Source: Clostridiales bacterium (lineage in GTDB: Bacteria > Bacillota_A > Clostridia > Christensenellales > Aristaeellaceae). From it: a stretch of 6,421 bases of DNA. The stretch is taken from NCBI GenBank assembly GCA_024684665.1, contig JAIKWN010000158.1, forward strand, positions 1-6,421, given 5' to 3'. A model generated the notes under the pieces. The model saw nothing but the letters and a program-made list of their open reading frames with translations, had not been told where the DNA came from and did not search any database. Position numbers and translations under genes: made by a program. Of the stretch, positions 1 through 6,356 are shown one piece after another (position 1 is the first letter of the stretch; each line of letters starts with the position of its first letter).

Positions 1-57
1 GCGCTTCGGGCGCTCACGGACGGGAAAGAATCGCGGGCAGGAAAGGAATGCGACTGA
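1..57 (+). CDS. rnc: C-terminal end of upstream gene, probably ribonuclease III
   Basis: Frame 1 is open from the first base to a TGA at 55-57 and encodes the tail ALRALTDGKESRAGKECD. The ALRAL start resembles the last helix of the double-stranded-RNA-binding domain that ends RNase III (typically ...AAKKALEAL), followed by a short variable tail. Known context supports this: rnc lies directly upstream of smc in many Firmicutes. RNase III cleaves double-stranded RNA in rRNA processing and mRNA turnover. Its stop codon abuts the smc GTG with no gap, so translational coupling is likely. The other two forward frames are also open across this short stretch, and 18 residues cannot prove identity. 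The assignment therefore rests mainly on synteny and the junction. Confidence 0.45.
   Translation, partial: ALRALTDGKESRAGKECD
42..47 (+). promoter_or_regulatory. Ribosome binding site of smc
   Basis: AAAGGA lies 10 bases upstream of the GTG at 58, inside the end of the upstream coding region. An ATG at 48-50 directly touches this motif, is in another frame, and runs only nine codons to TGA at 75-77. The GTG is therefore the working start. Translation from it gives MRLKRLEIYGFKSF, the expected SMC N-terminus. Confidence 0.6.
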
Positions 58-3000
58 GTGCGTTTAAAGCGTCTTGAAATCTACGGATTCAAGTCCTTCG
101 CGGATCGCACGGTGATCCGGTTTGAAGAAGGGATCACCGGCATCGTCGGACCGAACGGAAGCGGAAAATCAAACCTTTCCGACGCCGTGCGATGGGTTCT
201 CGGCGAACAGAGCGCCAAGTCATTGCGCGGCGGGAAGATGGAAGACGTCATCTTCGGCGGAACCGAATCCCGCAGAAGGCTTGGTTCCTGTGAGGTATCG
301 CTCGTCATCGACAACGAGGATCATGTGCTTCCGACCGATTATGCGGAGGTCATGATCACGAGGCGGGTATACCGCTCCGGCGAAGGCGAATACTTTATCA
401 ACAAGACCGCCTGCCGCATGAAGGATATTCTGGAGCTGTTTCAGGATACCGGTATCGGCAAGGACGGCTATTCCATTATCGGTCAGGGGCGCATCGACGC
501 CATCCTGTCCCAGAAGAGCGAGGACCGGCGGGGCATCTTTGAAGAGGCCGCCGGTATTGTCAAATACCGCACGCGCGTCGAGGAAAGCGAAAAGCGGCTT
601 GCATCCACCGAAGAAAACCTTTCAAGGATCGGGGAGACGATCGAGGATCTGGAGTCCCGTCTGGAACCCCTCAGGAAGGCAAGCGAAACGGCAAGGCGTT
701 TTCTTTCCATGCGCGACGAGCTTCGTGTCCTTGAGTGTTCCCTGTTTGTGAAGGTGAACGACGAGAATACGGAGAAGATTACAAAGCTGCGTGCCCAGGT
801 GGATGACCTGAAGCAGCAGACGGAAGAGGAAGAGCAGAAGATCGAGGGCTATCTTTCCGAAAGAGAATCCGAGGGCACAAAACTCGCAGAGCTCGAAAGA
901 TCCGTCGCGGATCTGCGCGCGGCGTACGTCGGGATGACGCGTCAGACCGAGGCGCTGCGCGGGAGCATCGCGCTTCTGAAGTCTGAAATGGCGGCCACGG
1001 AAAAAGAGTCTTCCGAGCTCCGCGAGGAAAACGAAAAAGCCGCTCTGCGCCTCAAGGAAGTGGACAGAGAGGAAGCGGAAAGCCAGGATCTGCTGAAGCA
1101 GATCGAGGAAAACCTGAAAGAGCTCGCCGTAAGCGCCGATGCGCAGCGCGGGAAGGTTTCCGCCTGTCAAAAGGCGGTCGCGGAAACGGAAGAGGAATAC
1201 GAACGCAATCAGTCCGCCGTAATTCTCGCGATGAACCGGCAGACGGACGTTAAGTCCTCGGAGGCACGGCTTTCCGCTCTGCGCCAGCAGCTGCAGCAGC
1301 GGCTGTCGCAGGCCAGGGAAGAGGCTGAGCGCCTTTCGGGGAACGCCGGCGGTATTGAGGAACAGATCGCGGAAAGCGAAGCCGCCGCGGCAAGTCTTCG
1401 CGCACAGGAGCAGGCGGCCCAGGAAACCAGGGCCGGTCTCGAGGAAAGCATCCGGAATGCGACCGCGAACATCACGGACCTGTATCGGGAACTGGACGCG
1501 GCCAGGGCGGAGCTCTCCGGCCAGGAAAGCAGGCTGCGGGTGCTCGAGGACATGGTCCGCGATTACGCGGGCTATCAGCAGTCCGTAAAAAGGGTCATGC
1601 AGAAAGCCCGGCAGGACGAGAGGATCCGCGGAATCGTCGCGGAGCTCATCCAGGTGCCGAAAGAGCTCGAGAAGGCCGTTGAGGCGGTTCTGGGTGGCGC
1701 ACTGCAGAACATCGTGACGACGGACGAATACGCCGCCCGGGACATGATCGCATATCTCCGGGCGAACAACTTCGGGCGCGCGACTTTCCTGCCGATGACC
1801 TCCGTTCGTGGGAAGACGATTCAGCCCCACGAACGCGGCATTCTTTCGTACCCCGGATGTATCGGGGTCGCCAGCGAGCTCATTTCCTTCGACGAACCCT
1901 ATCGGGGCATTGCGGAAAACCTCCTGGGGCGTACGCTCGTCGCCGAAAACCTGGACGCGGGCATCGCAATCATGCGCGGCAGCCATTACAGCTTCCGGCT
2001 GGTTACGCTGGAAGGCGACGTCATGCACTCCGGCGGTTCCATGACGGGCGGCAGCGCGGCGTCCCGGATGACCAGCCTGCTGTCCCGGGACCGGGAAATC
2101 AAGGAACACCGGGAAAGCATTCGTGCGCTCACGGACCGGATCGGGCGCATAGAGCAGGAGATCGAGTCCGAAAGAAACCGGAAAACCGCGGACAGCGAAG
2201 CGCTGAACGGGCAGACGAAAGCGCTTGAAGCGCTCAGGATCGACGAGTCAGTCGCAAAAGAGCGGATTGCCCTTCTGATGAAGCAGATTGAAGAGGCAAA
2301 CGAGCGCGCGAGGAAAAACGAAGAACTCCGCGGCCAGATCGAAGAAATGCTGGAGGACGTGGACCGGCAGTTTGCCGCGCTCCGGGCTTCTCAGGAGTCG
2401 GATCCCGCTTCCGAAGACCTGCACGCGAAAACGCAGGAGCTGGCGGACGCGCTTCAGCAGGGAAGACAGCGTCTGGAGGAAGAGCAGAGCGTCCTGCACG
2501 ATCTCGAAATCCGGACGGTCGCGGCGGAAAAGGACGCGGAGGGAACGCGTCAGAAGCTCATCCGGCTGAATAAGGAACGCCTGACGCTGGCGGACGAAAC
2601 GGAACGCAGGGAGGAACGGGATCACGATCTCATCCTCCTGCACCAGAATAAGCGGATCGAAACGGAAAACGCGATCCTCGAATTGAAGGAGCGCGAGGAA
2701 ACCGAACGAAAGTCGGAAAGCGAGCTCGCAGGACAGGAGAAGGAAAGGGAACGCATCGCCGCAAAGATCTCGGACCTCACGGACGGAATCGAAAGCGGAC
2801 GCGAGCGGGTTTCCGGGTTCGCCGAGCAGACGCACAGGTTTGAGATGCAGCTTGGCCGCATGGAGAACGAGATTTCGCAGCTCGGCCAGCGCATCTGGGA
2901 GGAATACGAGCTGACTTACGCCGGCGCCCGGGAATACGGCAAGCCGGACTTCGAGGCGGCAAAGGATCAGCCGCGGATCCAGGAGATCAGGCGCGCGCTC

Positions 3001-3621
3001 AAGGACATCGGAACCGTCAATTTCACCGCGACAGAAGAGTACAACGCCTGCCGGGAACGGCATGCGGAGCTCACCGCGCAGCGGGAGGACATGCAAAGGG
3101 CAAAGCTGGATCTCGAAGGAATCATCCGTACGCTCAAAAAAGAGATGGAGGTCCGCTTCCTCACGAATTTCGGTCTTCTGCAGAACTACCTGCAGGATGC
3201 GTTTTCAAGACTCTTTGGCGGCGGCAAGGCGGAACTGCGTCTCACGGACGAAAAAGATGTGCTGGGAAGCGGCATCGAAATCGCTGCGCAGCCGCCGGGC
3301 AAGCGTCTCCAGCTTCTTTCTCTGCTGTCCGGTGGCGAACGGGCACTGACCGCCATTGCAATTCTTTTCGCGATGCTGCGCCTCAAGCCCACGCCTTTCT
3401 GTTTCCTGGACGAAATAGAAGCGGCGCTGGATGATGGAAACATTGAGACTTTTGCCAGGTATCTTAAGGATTTTTCAAAGCATACGCAGTTCGTGATCGT
3501 AACCCACCGCAAAGGCACGATGGAGCACTGCGACAGCCTGTACGGCATTTCGATGGAAGAGAAGGGCATTTCCAAACTCCTCAGCGTCGAACTGAAAGAT
3601 ATTGACGAAACGGATCTGTAA
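58..3621 (+). CDS. smc: Chromosome segregation protein SMC
   Basis: This is a full-length 1187-residue SMC ATPase, the normal size for bacterial SMC. With the ScpA/ScpB partners (not in this window) it forms the ring that organises and helps segregate the chromosome. The N-terminal head has the family opening LKRLEIYGFKSFADRT, Walker A GPNGSGKS at 31-38, the R-loop region MEDVIFGG near 61-68, and the Q-loop GQG around Q143. Coiled coil runs from about 165 to 495. The hinge spans about 515-670 and ends in the glycine-rich GGSMTGGS (659-666). The return coil runs to about 1010. The C-terminal head has the signature LSGGE at 1090-1094, Walker B FLDE with D1118 and the catalytic E1119, the D-loop ALDD, and the H-loop histidine H1150 in VTHRKGTM. 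All ATPase motifs are intact. The start is GTG, directly after the upstream TGA. The Walker B continuation reads DEIEAALDD rather than the commoner DEVDAALDD. No truncation is seen. Confidence 0.98.
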   Translation: MRLKRLEIYGFKSFADRTVIRFEEGITGIVGPNGSGKSNLSDAVRWVLGEQSAKSLRGGKMEDVIFGGTESRRRLGSCEVSLVIDNEDHVLPTDYAEVMITRRVYRSGEGEYFINKTACRMKDILELFQDTGIGKDGYSIIGQGRIDAILSQKSEDRRGIFEEAAGIVKYRTRVEESEKRLASTEENLSRIGETIEDLESRLEPLRKASETARRFLSMRDELRVLECSLFVKVNDENTEKITKLRAQVDDLKQQTEEEEQKIEGYLSERESEGTKLAELERSVADLRAAYVGMTRQTEALRGSIALLKSEMAATEKESSELREENEKAALRLKEVDREEAESQDLLKQIEENLKELAVSADAQRGKVSACQKAVAETEEEYERNQSAVILAMNRQTDVKSSEARLSALRQQLQQRLSQAREEAERLSGNAGGIEEQIAESEAAAASLRAQEQAAQETRAGLEESIRNATANITDLYRELDAARAELSGQESRLRVLEDMVRDYAGYQQSVKRVMQKARQDERIRGIVAELIQVPKELEKAVEAVLGGALQNIVTTDEYAARDMIAYLRANNFGRATFLPMTSVRGKTIQPHERGILSYPGCIGVASELISFDEPYRGIAENLLGRTLVAENLDAGIAIMRGSHYSFRLVTLEGDVMHSGGSMTGGSAASRMTSLLSRDREIKEHRESIRALTDRIGRIEQEIESERNRKTADSEALNGQTKALEALRIDESVAKERIALLMKQIEEANERARKNEELRGQIEEMLEDVDRQFAALRASQESDPASEDLHAKTQELADALQQGRQRLEEEQSVLHDLEIRTVAAEKDAEGTRQKLIRLNKERLTLADETERREERDHDLILLHQNKRIETENAILELKEREETERKSESELAGQEKERERIAAKISDLTDGIESGRERVSGFAEQTHRFEMQLGRMENEISQLGQRIWEEYELTYAGAREYGKPDFEAAKDQPRIQEIRRALKDIGTVNFTATEEYNACRERHAELTAQREDMQRAKLDLEGIIRTLKKEMEVRFLTNFGLLQNYLQDAFSRLFGGGKAELRLTDEKDVLGSGIEIAAQPPGKRLQLLSLLSGGERALTAIAILFAMLRLKPTPFCFLDEIEAALDDGNIETFARYLKDFSKHTQFVIVTHRKGTMEHCDSLYGISMEEKGISKLLSVELKDIDETDL

Positions 3622-3627
3622 AGGAGG
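3621..3627 (+). promoter_or_regulatory. Strong ribosome binding site of ftsY overlapping smc stop
   Basis: AAGGAGG is a full match to the anti-Shine-Dalgarno core. It overlaps the last base of the smc TAA (3619-3621) and lies 9 bases before the ftsY ATG at 3637. The arrangement suggests coupled translation of smc and ftsY. Confidence 0.8.
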
Positions 3628-3636
3628 ATCTCCGGG

Positions 3637-4641
3637 ATGGCATTCTTCGGATTTGGAAAAAAGGAAACGAAAGCGGATCCCGCTTCCCAGGCGGCGGAGA
3701 ACCGGTCTGGTTCGGCTGAGGCCGGACGGGAAGGTGAAGAGAAGGAGGGCGTCTTCCGGAGGTTCTGGAAGGGGCTTTCCAAATCGCGCACGCAGGTTTC
3801 CGGGCAGATGGACGAGCTCGTCCGGGAGACGGAAGTCATTGATGAGGACTTTTACGAGTCTCTGCTGGACATCCTGATCATGAGCGATATCGGCGTGCAT
3901 ACAGCGGAAAACGTCATCGCTACGCTGCGCGGGCGGGTCGCCGAAAAGCGCATCGAAAGCGCCGGGGAGGCGAGACGCGAGCTCAAATCCATCCTGAAAG
4001 ACATGGTTTCGCTGCCGCATGAGCCGCTCTCCTGGCCCATGGTAATGCTGATCGTGGGTGTGAACGGGGTCGGTAAGACGACGACCATCGGCAAGCTTGC
4101 CCTGCGCTTTAAAAACGCCCGGCATAGCGTGGTGCTGGTTGCTGCGGACACCTTCCGGGCCGCCGCGGCAGATCAGCTTGCCATCTGGGCGGACCGCGCG
4201 GGCGTACCGCTGGTTCGCCATAACGAAGGGGCGGATCCGGCGGCCGTCGTCTATGACGGTGTACAGAAAGCGAAAGCCATAGAAGCGGATCTTCTGATCG
4301 TGGATACCGCCGGGCGGCTGCACAACAAGAAGAACCTGATGGAAGAACTGCGGAAAATCCGGAAACTCCTCGACCGGGAGTACCCGGAAGCCGCAATCCG
4401 TCCGCTTCTCGTGCTGGACGCGACGACGGGCCAGAACGGCCTCAACCAGGCGAAGGAATTCGCGGAGGTCACGGATCTGTACGGGATTGTTCTCACCAAA
4501 CTGGACGGGACGGCAAAGGGCGGCATCGCCATTGCCATCACAAACGAAATGAAACTCCCCGTGCTGTATGTGGGGATGGGCGAAGGGATCGAGGATCTGC
4601 AGTCCTTTGACGCTGACGCGTTCATTGACGCGATCTTCTGA
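3637..4641 (+). CDS. ftsY: Signal recognition particle receptor FtsY
   Basis: This 334-residue protein is the SRP receptor GTPase. It docks with Ffh at the membrane and delivers ribosome-nascent chains to the Sec translocon. A short, charged, poorly conserved A region (about 1-38) is followed by an amphipathic segment, FRRFWKGLSKSR (40-51), of the kind that binds lipid in this family. The helical N domain follows to about 125. The G domain has all motifs: G1 GVNGVGKTTT (141-150), G2 DTFRAAAADQL (171-181), G3 DTAGRL (223-228), G4 TKLD (287-290), and the closing loop GMGEGIEDL (313-321). The DTFRAAA motif and the ending LQSFDADAFIDAIF fit FtsY; there is no methionine-rich M domain as in Ffh. 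The start is set by the AAGGAGG nine bases upstream. It lies 15 bases after smc, the usual Firmicutes neighbourhood. The A region is short compared with E. coli FtsY, as is common in Gram-positives. Confidence 0.97.
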   Translation: MAFFGFGKKETKADPASQAAENRSGSAEAGREGEEKEGVFRRFWKGLSKSRTQVSGQMDELVRETEVIDEDFYESLLDILIMSDIGVHTAENVIATLRGRVAEKRIESAGEARRELKSILKDMVSLPHEPLSWPMVMLIVGVNGVGKTTTIGKLALRFKNARHSVVLVAADTFRAAAADQLAIWADRAGVPLVRHNEGADPAAVVYDGVQKAKAIEADLLIVDTAGRLHNKKNLMEELRKIRKLLDREYPEAAIRPLLVLDATTGQNGLNQAKEFAEVTDLYGIVLTKLDGTAKGGIAIAITNEMKLPVLYVGMGEGIEDLQSFDADAFIDAIF

Positions 4642-4643
4642 AC

Positions 4644-4648
4644 GGAGG
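4644..4648 (+). promoter_or_regulatory. Ribosome binding site of the 4653 gene
   Basis: GGAGG lies three bases after the ftsY stop and only 4 bases before the ATG at 4653. This is close spacing, but the next in-frame ATG would remove the basic N-terminus and part of the membrane segment. Confidence 0.6.
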
Positions 4649-4652
4649 CGGC

Positions 4653-5186
4653 ATGAGAAAGATCAGGCGGCTGCTCGCTTTTTTTGCCAAGCGGATCGTT
4701 GCCGCGGTCATGATTGCTCTGCTTCTCGTTTCCTCATTTTATATTGCCATGAATACGGCGGGTATTTGGGTAATCGTGGATGAAGGGATGGAAGCCCGGG
4801 CACGGGCTGTCATCTGCGGAGATGATCCCCAGCAGCTGACCCGGTATTTCACGGAGGATTTCATCCGCCAGGATCCCGTGCTGCAGATCGGGCTGGGGGA
4901 AGCCTCCCCATACCGGGATTATTCCGTGCGCTCCATTACCCACAGGGTCCACTTCCATTCGATCTGGGCATGGCCGTGGGAAATCATAGGCCGTGCGGAA
5001 ATCACCGAAGAGGTTCCCTCCATTGACGGAAGCATTCTTCCGTCGCTCCGGGAGACGGTTATCGCCGCGGGCGGACAGGATCGCCTGAAGCCGCCTGCAT
5101 GGAATTCCGCCCGGTTTCGCGTAACCCTTCTGCGCAACCGCGGGCGCTGGGTGATTTCCAGTCTGCAGCAGCTGGCAGAACCCTGA
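4653..5186 (+). CDS. Small membrane-anchored protein of unknown function
   Basis: I do not recognise this 177-residue protein. It begins with a basic stretch (MRKIRRLLAFFAKR, 1-14) and one hydrophobic segment at about 15-33 (IVAAVMIALLLVSSFYIA). It therefore looks like a single-pass signal-anchor protein, or possibly a secreted one, with about 140 residues outside. There is no lipobox; the only cysteine is C55, well after the membrane segment. The outer part has an early helix (ARAVICGDDPQQLTRYFTEDFIRQD), an aromatic patch (HFHSIWAWPWE, 100-110), and an alternating beta-type end (ARFRVTLLRNRGRWVISSLQQL). That layout recalls NTF2-like domains, which often end in a GRWxI strand; this fold is my inference. 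The gene starts 11 bases after ftsY and ends 36 bases before dus, so it is very likely co-transcribed. Sitting beside ftsY is not evidence of a role in secretion. Confidence 0.8.
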   Translation: MRKIRRLLAFFAKRIVAAVMIALLLVSSFYIAMNTAGIWVIVDEGMEARARAVICGDDPQQLTRYFTEDFIRQDPVLQIGLGEASPYRDYSVRSITHRVHFHSIWAWPWEIIGRAEITEEVPSIDGSILPSLRETVIAAGGQDRLKPPAWNSARFRVTLLRNRGRWVISSLQQLAEP

Positions 5187-5214
5187 CTTTAAAATCGCGG
5201 AAGGATCTGAAAGC

Positions 5215-5219
5215 GGGAG
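5215..5219 (+). promoter_or_regulatory. Probable ribosome binding site of dus
   Basis: GGGAG lies only 3 bases before the ATG at 5223. A better-looking AAGGA at 5201-5205 is 17 bases away, which is too far. An in-frame TGA at 5208-5210 rules out any start farther upstream than 5211. The next ATG (5262) would cut the N-terminal strand just before APMAGVTD. The 5223 start is therefore kept despite its poor spacing, which hints at modest initiation or coupling from the gene before it. Confidence 0.45.
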
Positions 5220-5222
5220 TTC

Positions 5223-6200
5223 ATGAACAAAGGCAATTATCCGTTCCCGGCTTCCGGCGCGATGCTTGCGCCGATGGCCGGGGTAACGGATCTGGCGTTC
5301 CGGAAGATCTGTTTTGAGATGGGTTGCTCGTTTGCCGTCACGGAGATGGTGAGCGCCAAAGGATACCTTATTTCTCCTGAGAACCCGAAGCAGCAGCTGC
5401 TCCTCTCGACGGAGCCTTCCGAGTCCGGTCGGGTTGCGGTGCAGCTTTTCGGTCACGAACCGGATGTGATCCGGGAGGCAGCGGAACTGCTGACAGAGCG
5501 CGGGACATTCGCGGCTCTGGATCTCAACTTTGGCTGCCCGGTGCCCAAGATCGTAAAGCAGGGCTCAGGCAGCGCGCTGATGAAAGATCTCCCGCTTGCA
5601 AAGCGGGTGATGCAAGCCGCCGTGCAGGGGTCGAAGGTTCCGGTCAGCGTAAAGCTTAGGATCGGCTTTTCCTCGGGGGAAGAATCGTACCTGGCCGTCG
5701 GAGAAGCGGCGGAGGAGGCGGGCGTTTCCCTTCTGACGCTTCATGCAAGGACCCGGGAGCAGATGTACAGCGGACGCGCGGACTGGGATGCTGTCCGCCG
5801 TCTTGCGAAATCGGTTTCGATTCCTGTCATCGGCAATGGAGATATCCGTACAGCGCAGGACGCGCTCATGATGATGGAAGAAACCGGCTGCTACGGTGTG
5901 GCGATCGGCCGGGGCGCCCAGGGCAATCCCTGGATCTTCTCCGAGATCCGGAACCGGCTGGCAGGCAGGGAAGCAGCACCCGTTACCGGTGAGGAAAGGT
6001 TTACGGTCATGCTCCGTCACCTGGACGCGCTGATTGCGCTGAAGGGGGAGGGTGTTGCCATCCGGGAAATGCGAAAACACGCAGCCGATTACATACGGGG
6101 CATGCGGGGCAGCTGTGAAATGCGGTCACGGATCCAGCAAATCACTTCCAGGCAGGAGTTCCAGGAAATACTATATCACTATTTTTTAAACAATGCTTAG
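5223..6200 (+). CDS. dusB: tRNA-dihydrouridine synthase, DusB type
   Basis: This 325-residue flavoenzyme reduces specific uridines in tRNA to dihydrouridine, using FMN and NADPH, in the cytoplasm. The N-terminal TIM barrel shows LAPMAGVTD (15-23), TEMVSAKG (40-47), VQLFGHEP (73-80), and DLNFGCP (100-106) with the catalytic acid C105. FMN- and substrate-site motifs follow: VKLRIG with K144, HARTREQMYSGRADW from H174, GNGDI (204-208) and GRGAQGNPW (229-237). The C-terminal helical domain carries MRKHAADYIRGMRG (283-296). Length and motif order match the NifR3/DusB branch, the common Dus type in Firmicutes; the exact tRNA positions cannot be read from sequence. It is the last gene of the co-directional block and is followed by a candidate terminator. 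The final codons are AT-rich, unlike the rest of the gene. The family call is firm, and the B subtype is likely. Confidence 0.95.
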   Translation: MNKGNYPFPASGAMLAPMAGVTDLAFRKICFEMGCSFAVTEMVSAKGYLISPENPKQQLLLSTEPSESGRVAVQLFGHEPDVIREAAELLTERGTFAALDLNFGCPVPKIVKQGSGSALMKDLPLAKRVMQAAVQGSKVPVSVKLRIGFSSGEESYLAVGEAAEEAGVSLLTLHARTREQMYSGRADWDAVRRLAKSVSIPVIGNGDIRTAQDALMMMEETGCYGVAIGRGAQGNPWIFSEIRNRLAGREAAPVTGEERFTVMLRHLDALIALKGEGVAIREMRKHAADYIRGMRGSCEMRSRIQQITSRQEFQEILYHYFLNNA

Positions 6201-6201
6201 A

Positions 6202-6238
6202 TTCTCACTATAACTCGCTGTTATTATGGGAAGTTTTT
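6202..6238 (+). terminator. Candidate intrinsic terminator after dus
   Basis: The arms TTCTCA (6202-6207) and TGGGAA (6227-6232) pair over six positions with one G-U wobble. A 2x2 mismatch follows, then ATAAC (6210-6214) pairs with GTTAT (6220-6224) around the loop TCGCT. One G and then five T (6234-6238) follow the stem. It starts two bases after the dus stop, which is the expected place. The stem is AT-rich and interrupted, so it may be leaky. I saw no stronger hairpin before the next promoter. Confidence 0.55.
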
Positions 6239-6248
6239 CACAGAACCG

Positions 6249-6276
6249 TTGCAATTTGATCAAATTTGTGTATAAT
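6249..6276 (+). promoter_or_regulatory. Sigma-A type promoter for the downstream gene
   Basis: A -35 element TTGCAA (6249-6254, four of six consensus bases) and a perfect -10 TATAAT (6271-6276) are separated by 16 bases. The expected transcription start is near 6283, giving a leader of about 45 bases before the ATG at 6328. The AT-rich setting stands out from the GC-rich genes around it. It marks a new transcription unit after the smc-dus block. Confidence 0.75.
6253..6266. promoter_or_regulatory. Perfect 14-bp palindrome over the promoter spacer, candidate operator
   Basis: AATTTGATCAAATT is its own reverse complement. It covers the last two bases of the -35 and most of the spacer. A regulator bound here would block RNA polymerase, so a repressor site is the natural guess. 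A second dyad, TGTAT-A-ATACA (6269-6279), surrounds the -10. The regulator is unknown, and an AT-rich palindrome of this size can arise by chance. Confidence 0.4.
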
Positions 6277-6282
6277 ACAAAA

Positions 6283-6316
6283 TCAGGTTTTAATGAAAGT
6301 CAGGTTTTGACGAAGG
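6283..6316 (+). repeat. 17-bp imperfect tandem repeat in the leader
   Basis: Two adjoining 17-base units (6283-6299 and 6300-6316) both begin TCAGGTTTT and match at 14 of 17 positions. The three differences are all transitions. The first unit begins at about the predicted transcription start. The second ends inside the AAGGAG ribosome binding site. Confidence 0.8.
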
Positions 6317-6318
6317 AG
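6313..6318 (+). promoter_or_regulatory. Ribosome binding site that decides the downstream start
   Basis: AAGGAG ends 9 bases before the ATG at 6328. Another in-frame ATG at 6319 touches the motif directly and is too close to be used. A third in-frame ATG at 6340 is too far. The start at 6328 is therefore preferred. Confidence 0.7.
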
Positions 6319-6327
6319 ATGGCGACA

Positions 6328-6356
6328 ATGCAGGACGGAATGGATGCAGGACGGAA
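6328..6356 (+). repeat. Direct repeat spanning the start codon of the last gene
   Basis: ATGCAGGACGGAA occurs at 6328-6340 and again at 6344-6356, a period of 16 bases. Counting the bases that follow each copy, 14 of 16 positions agree. The first copy holds the probable start codon. The second ATG is in another frame and stops at TGA 6380-6382. Confidence 0.9.

Noticed and set aside
48..77. ATG at 48 as the smc start
   Set aside because: It is out of frame with smc, touches the SD with no spacing, and ends after nine codons.
622..2109. 495-codon open frame on the minus strand inside smc
   Set aside because: It is fully antisense to an intact smc. It arises from GC-rich codon bias, its translation shows no recognisable domain, and I saw no upstream regulatory signals.
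2248..3096. 282-codon minus-strand open frame inside smc
   Set aside because: It is a shadow of the smc coding frame, leucine/arginine/phenylalanine-rich with no family motif.
3475..4323. 282-codon minus-strand open frame across the smc-ftsY junction
   Set aside because: It runs antisense to two well-supported genes and has no recognisable motif.
6182..6187. Run of six T as a terminator tail
   Set aside because: It lies within the final codons of dus, and I saw no stable hairpin directly before it.
6256..6261. TTGATC as the -35 element
   Set aside because: It would leave only 9 bases to the TATAAT, far short of the usual 16-18.
6267..6276. Extended -10 (TGn before TATAAT)
   Set aside because: The TG pairs lie at 6267-6268 and 6269-6270, neither at the one-base spacing that defines an extended -10.
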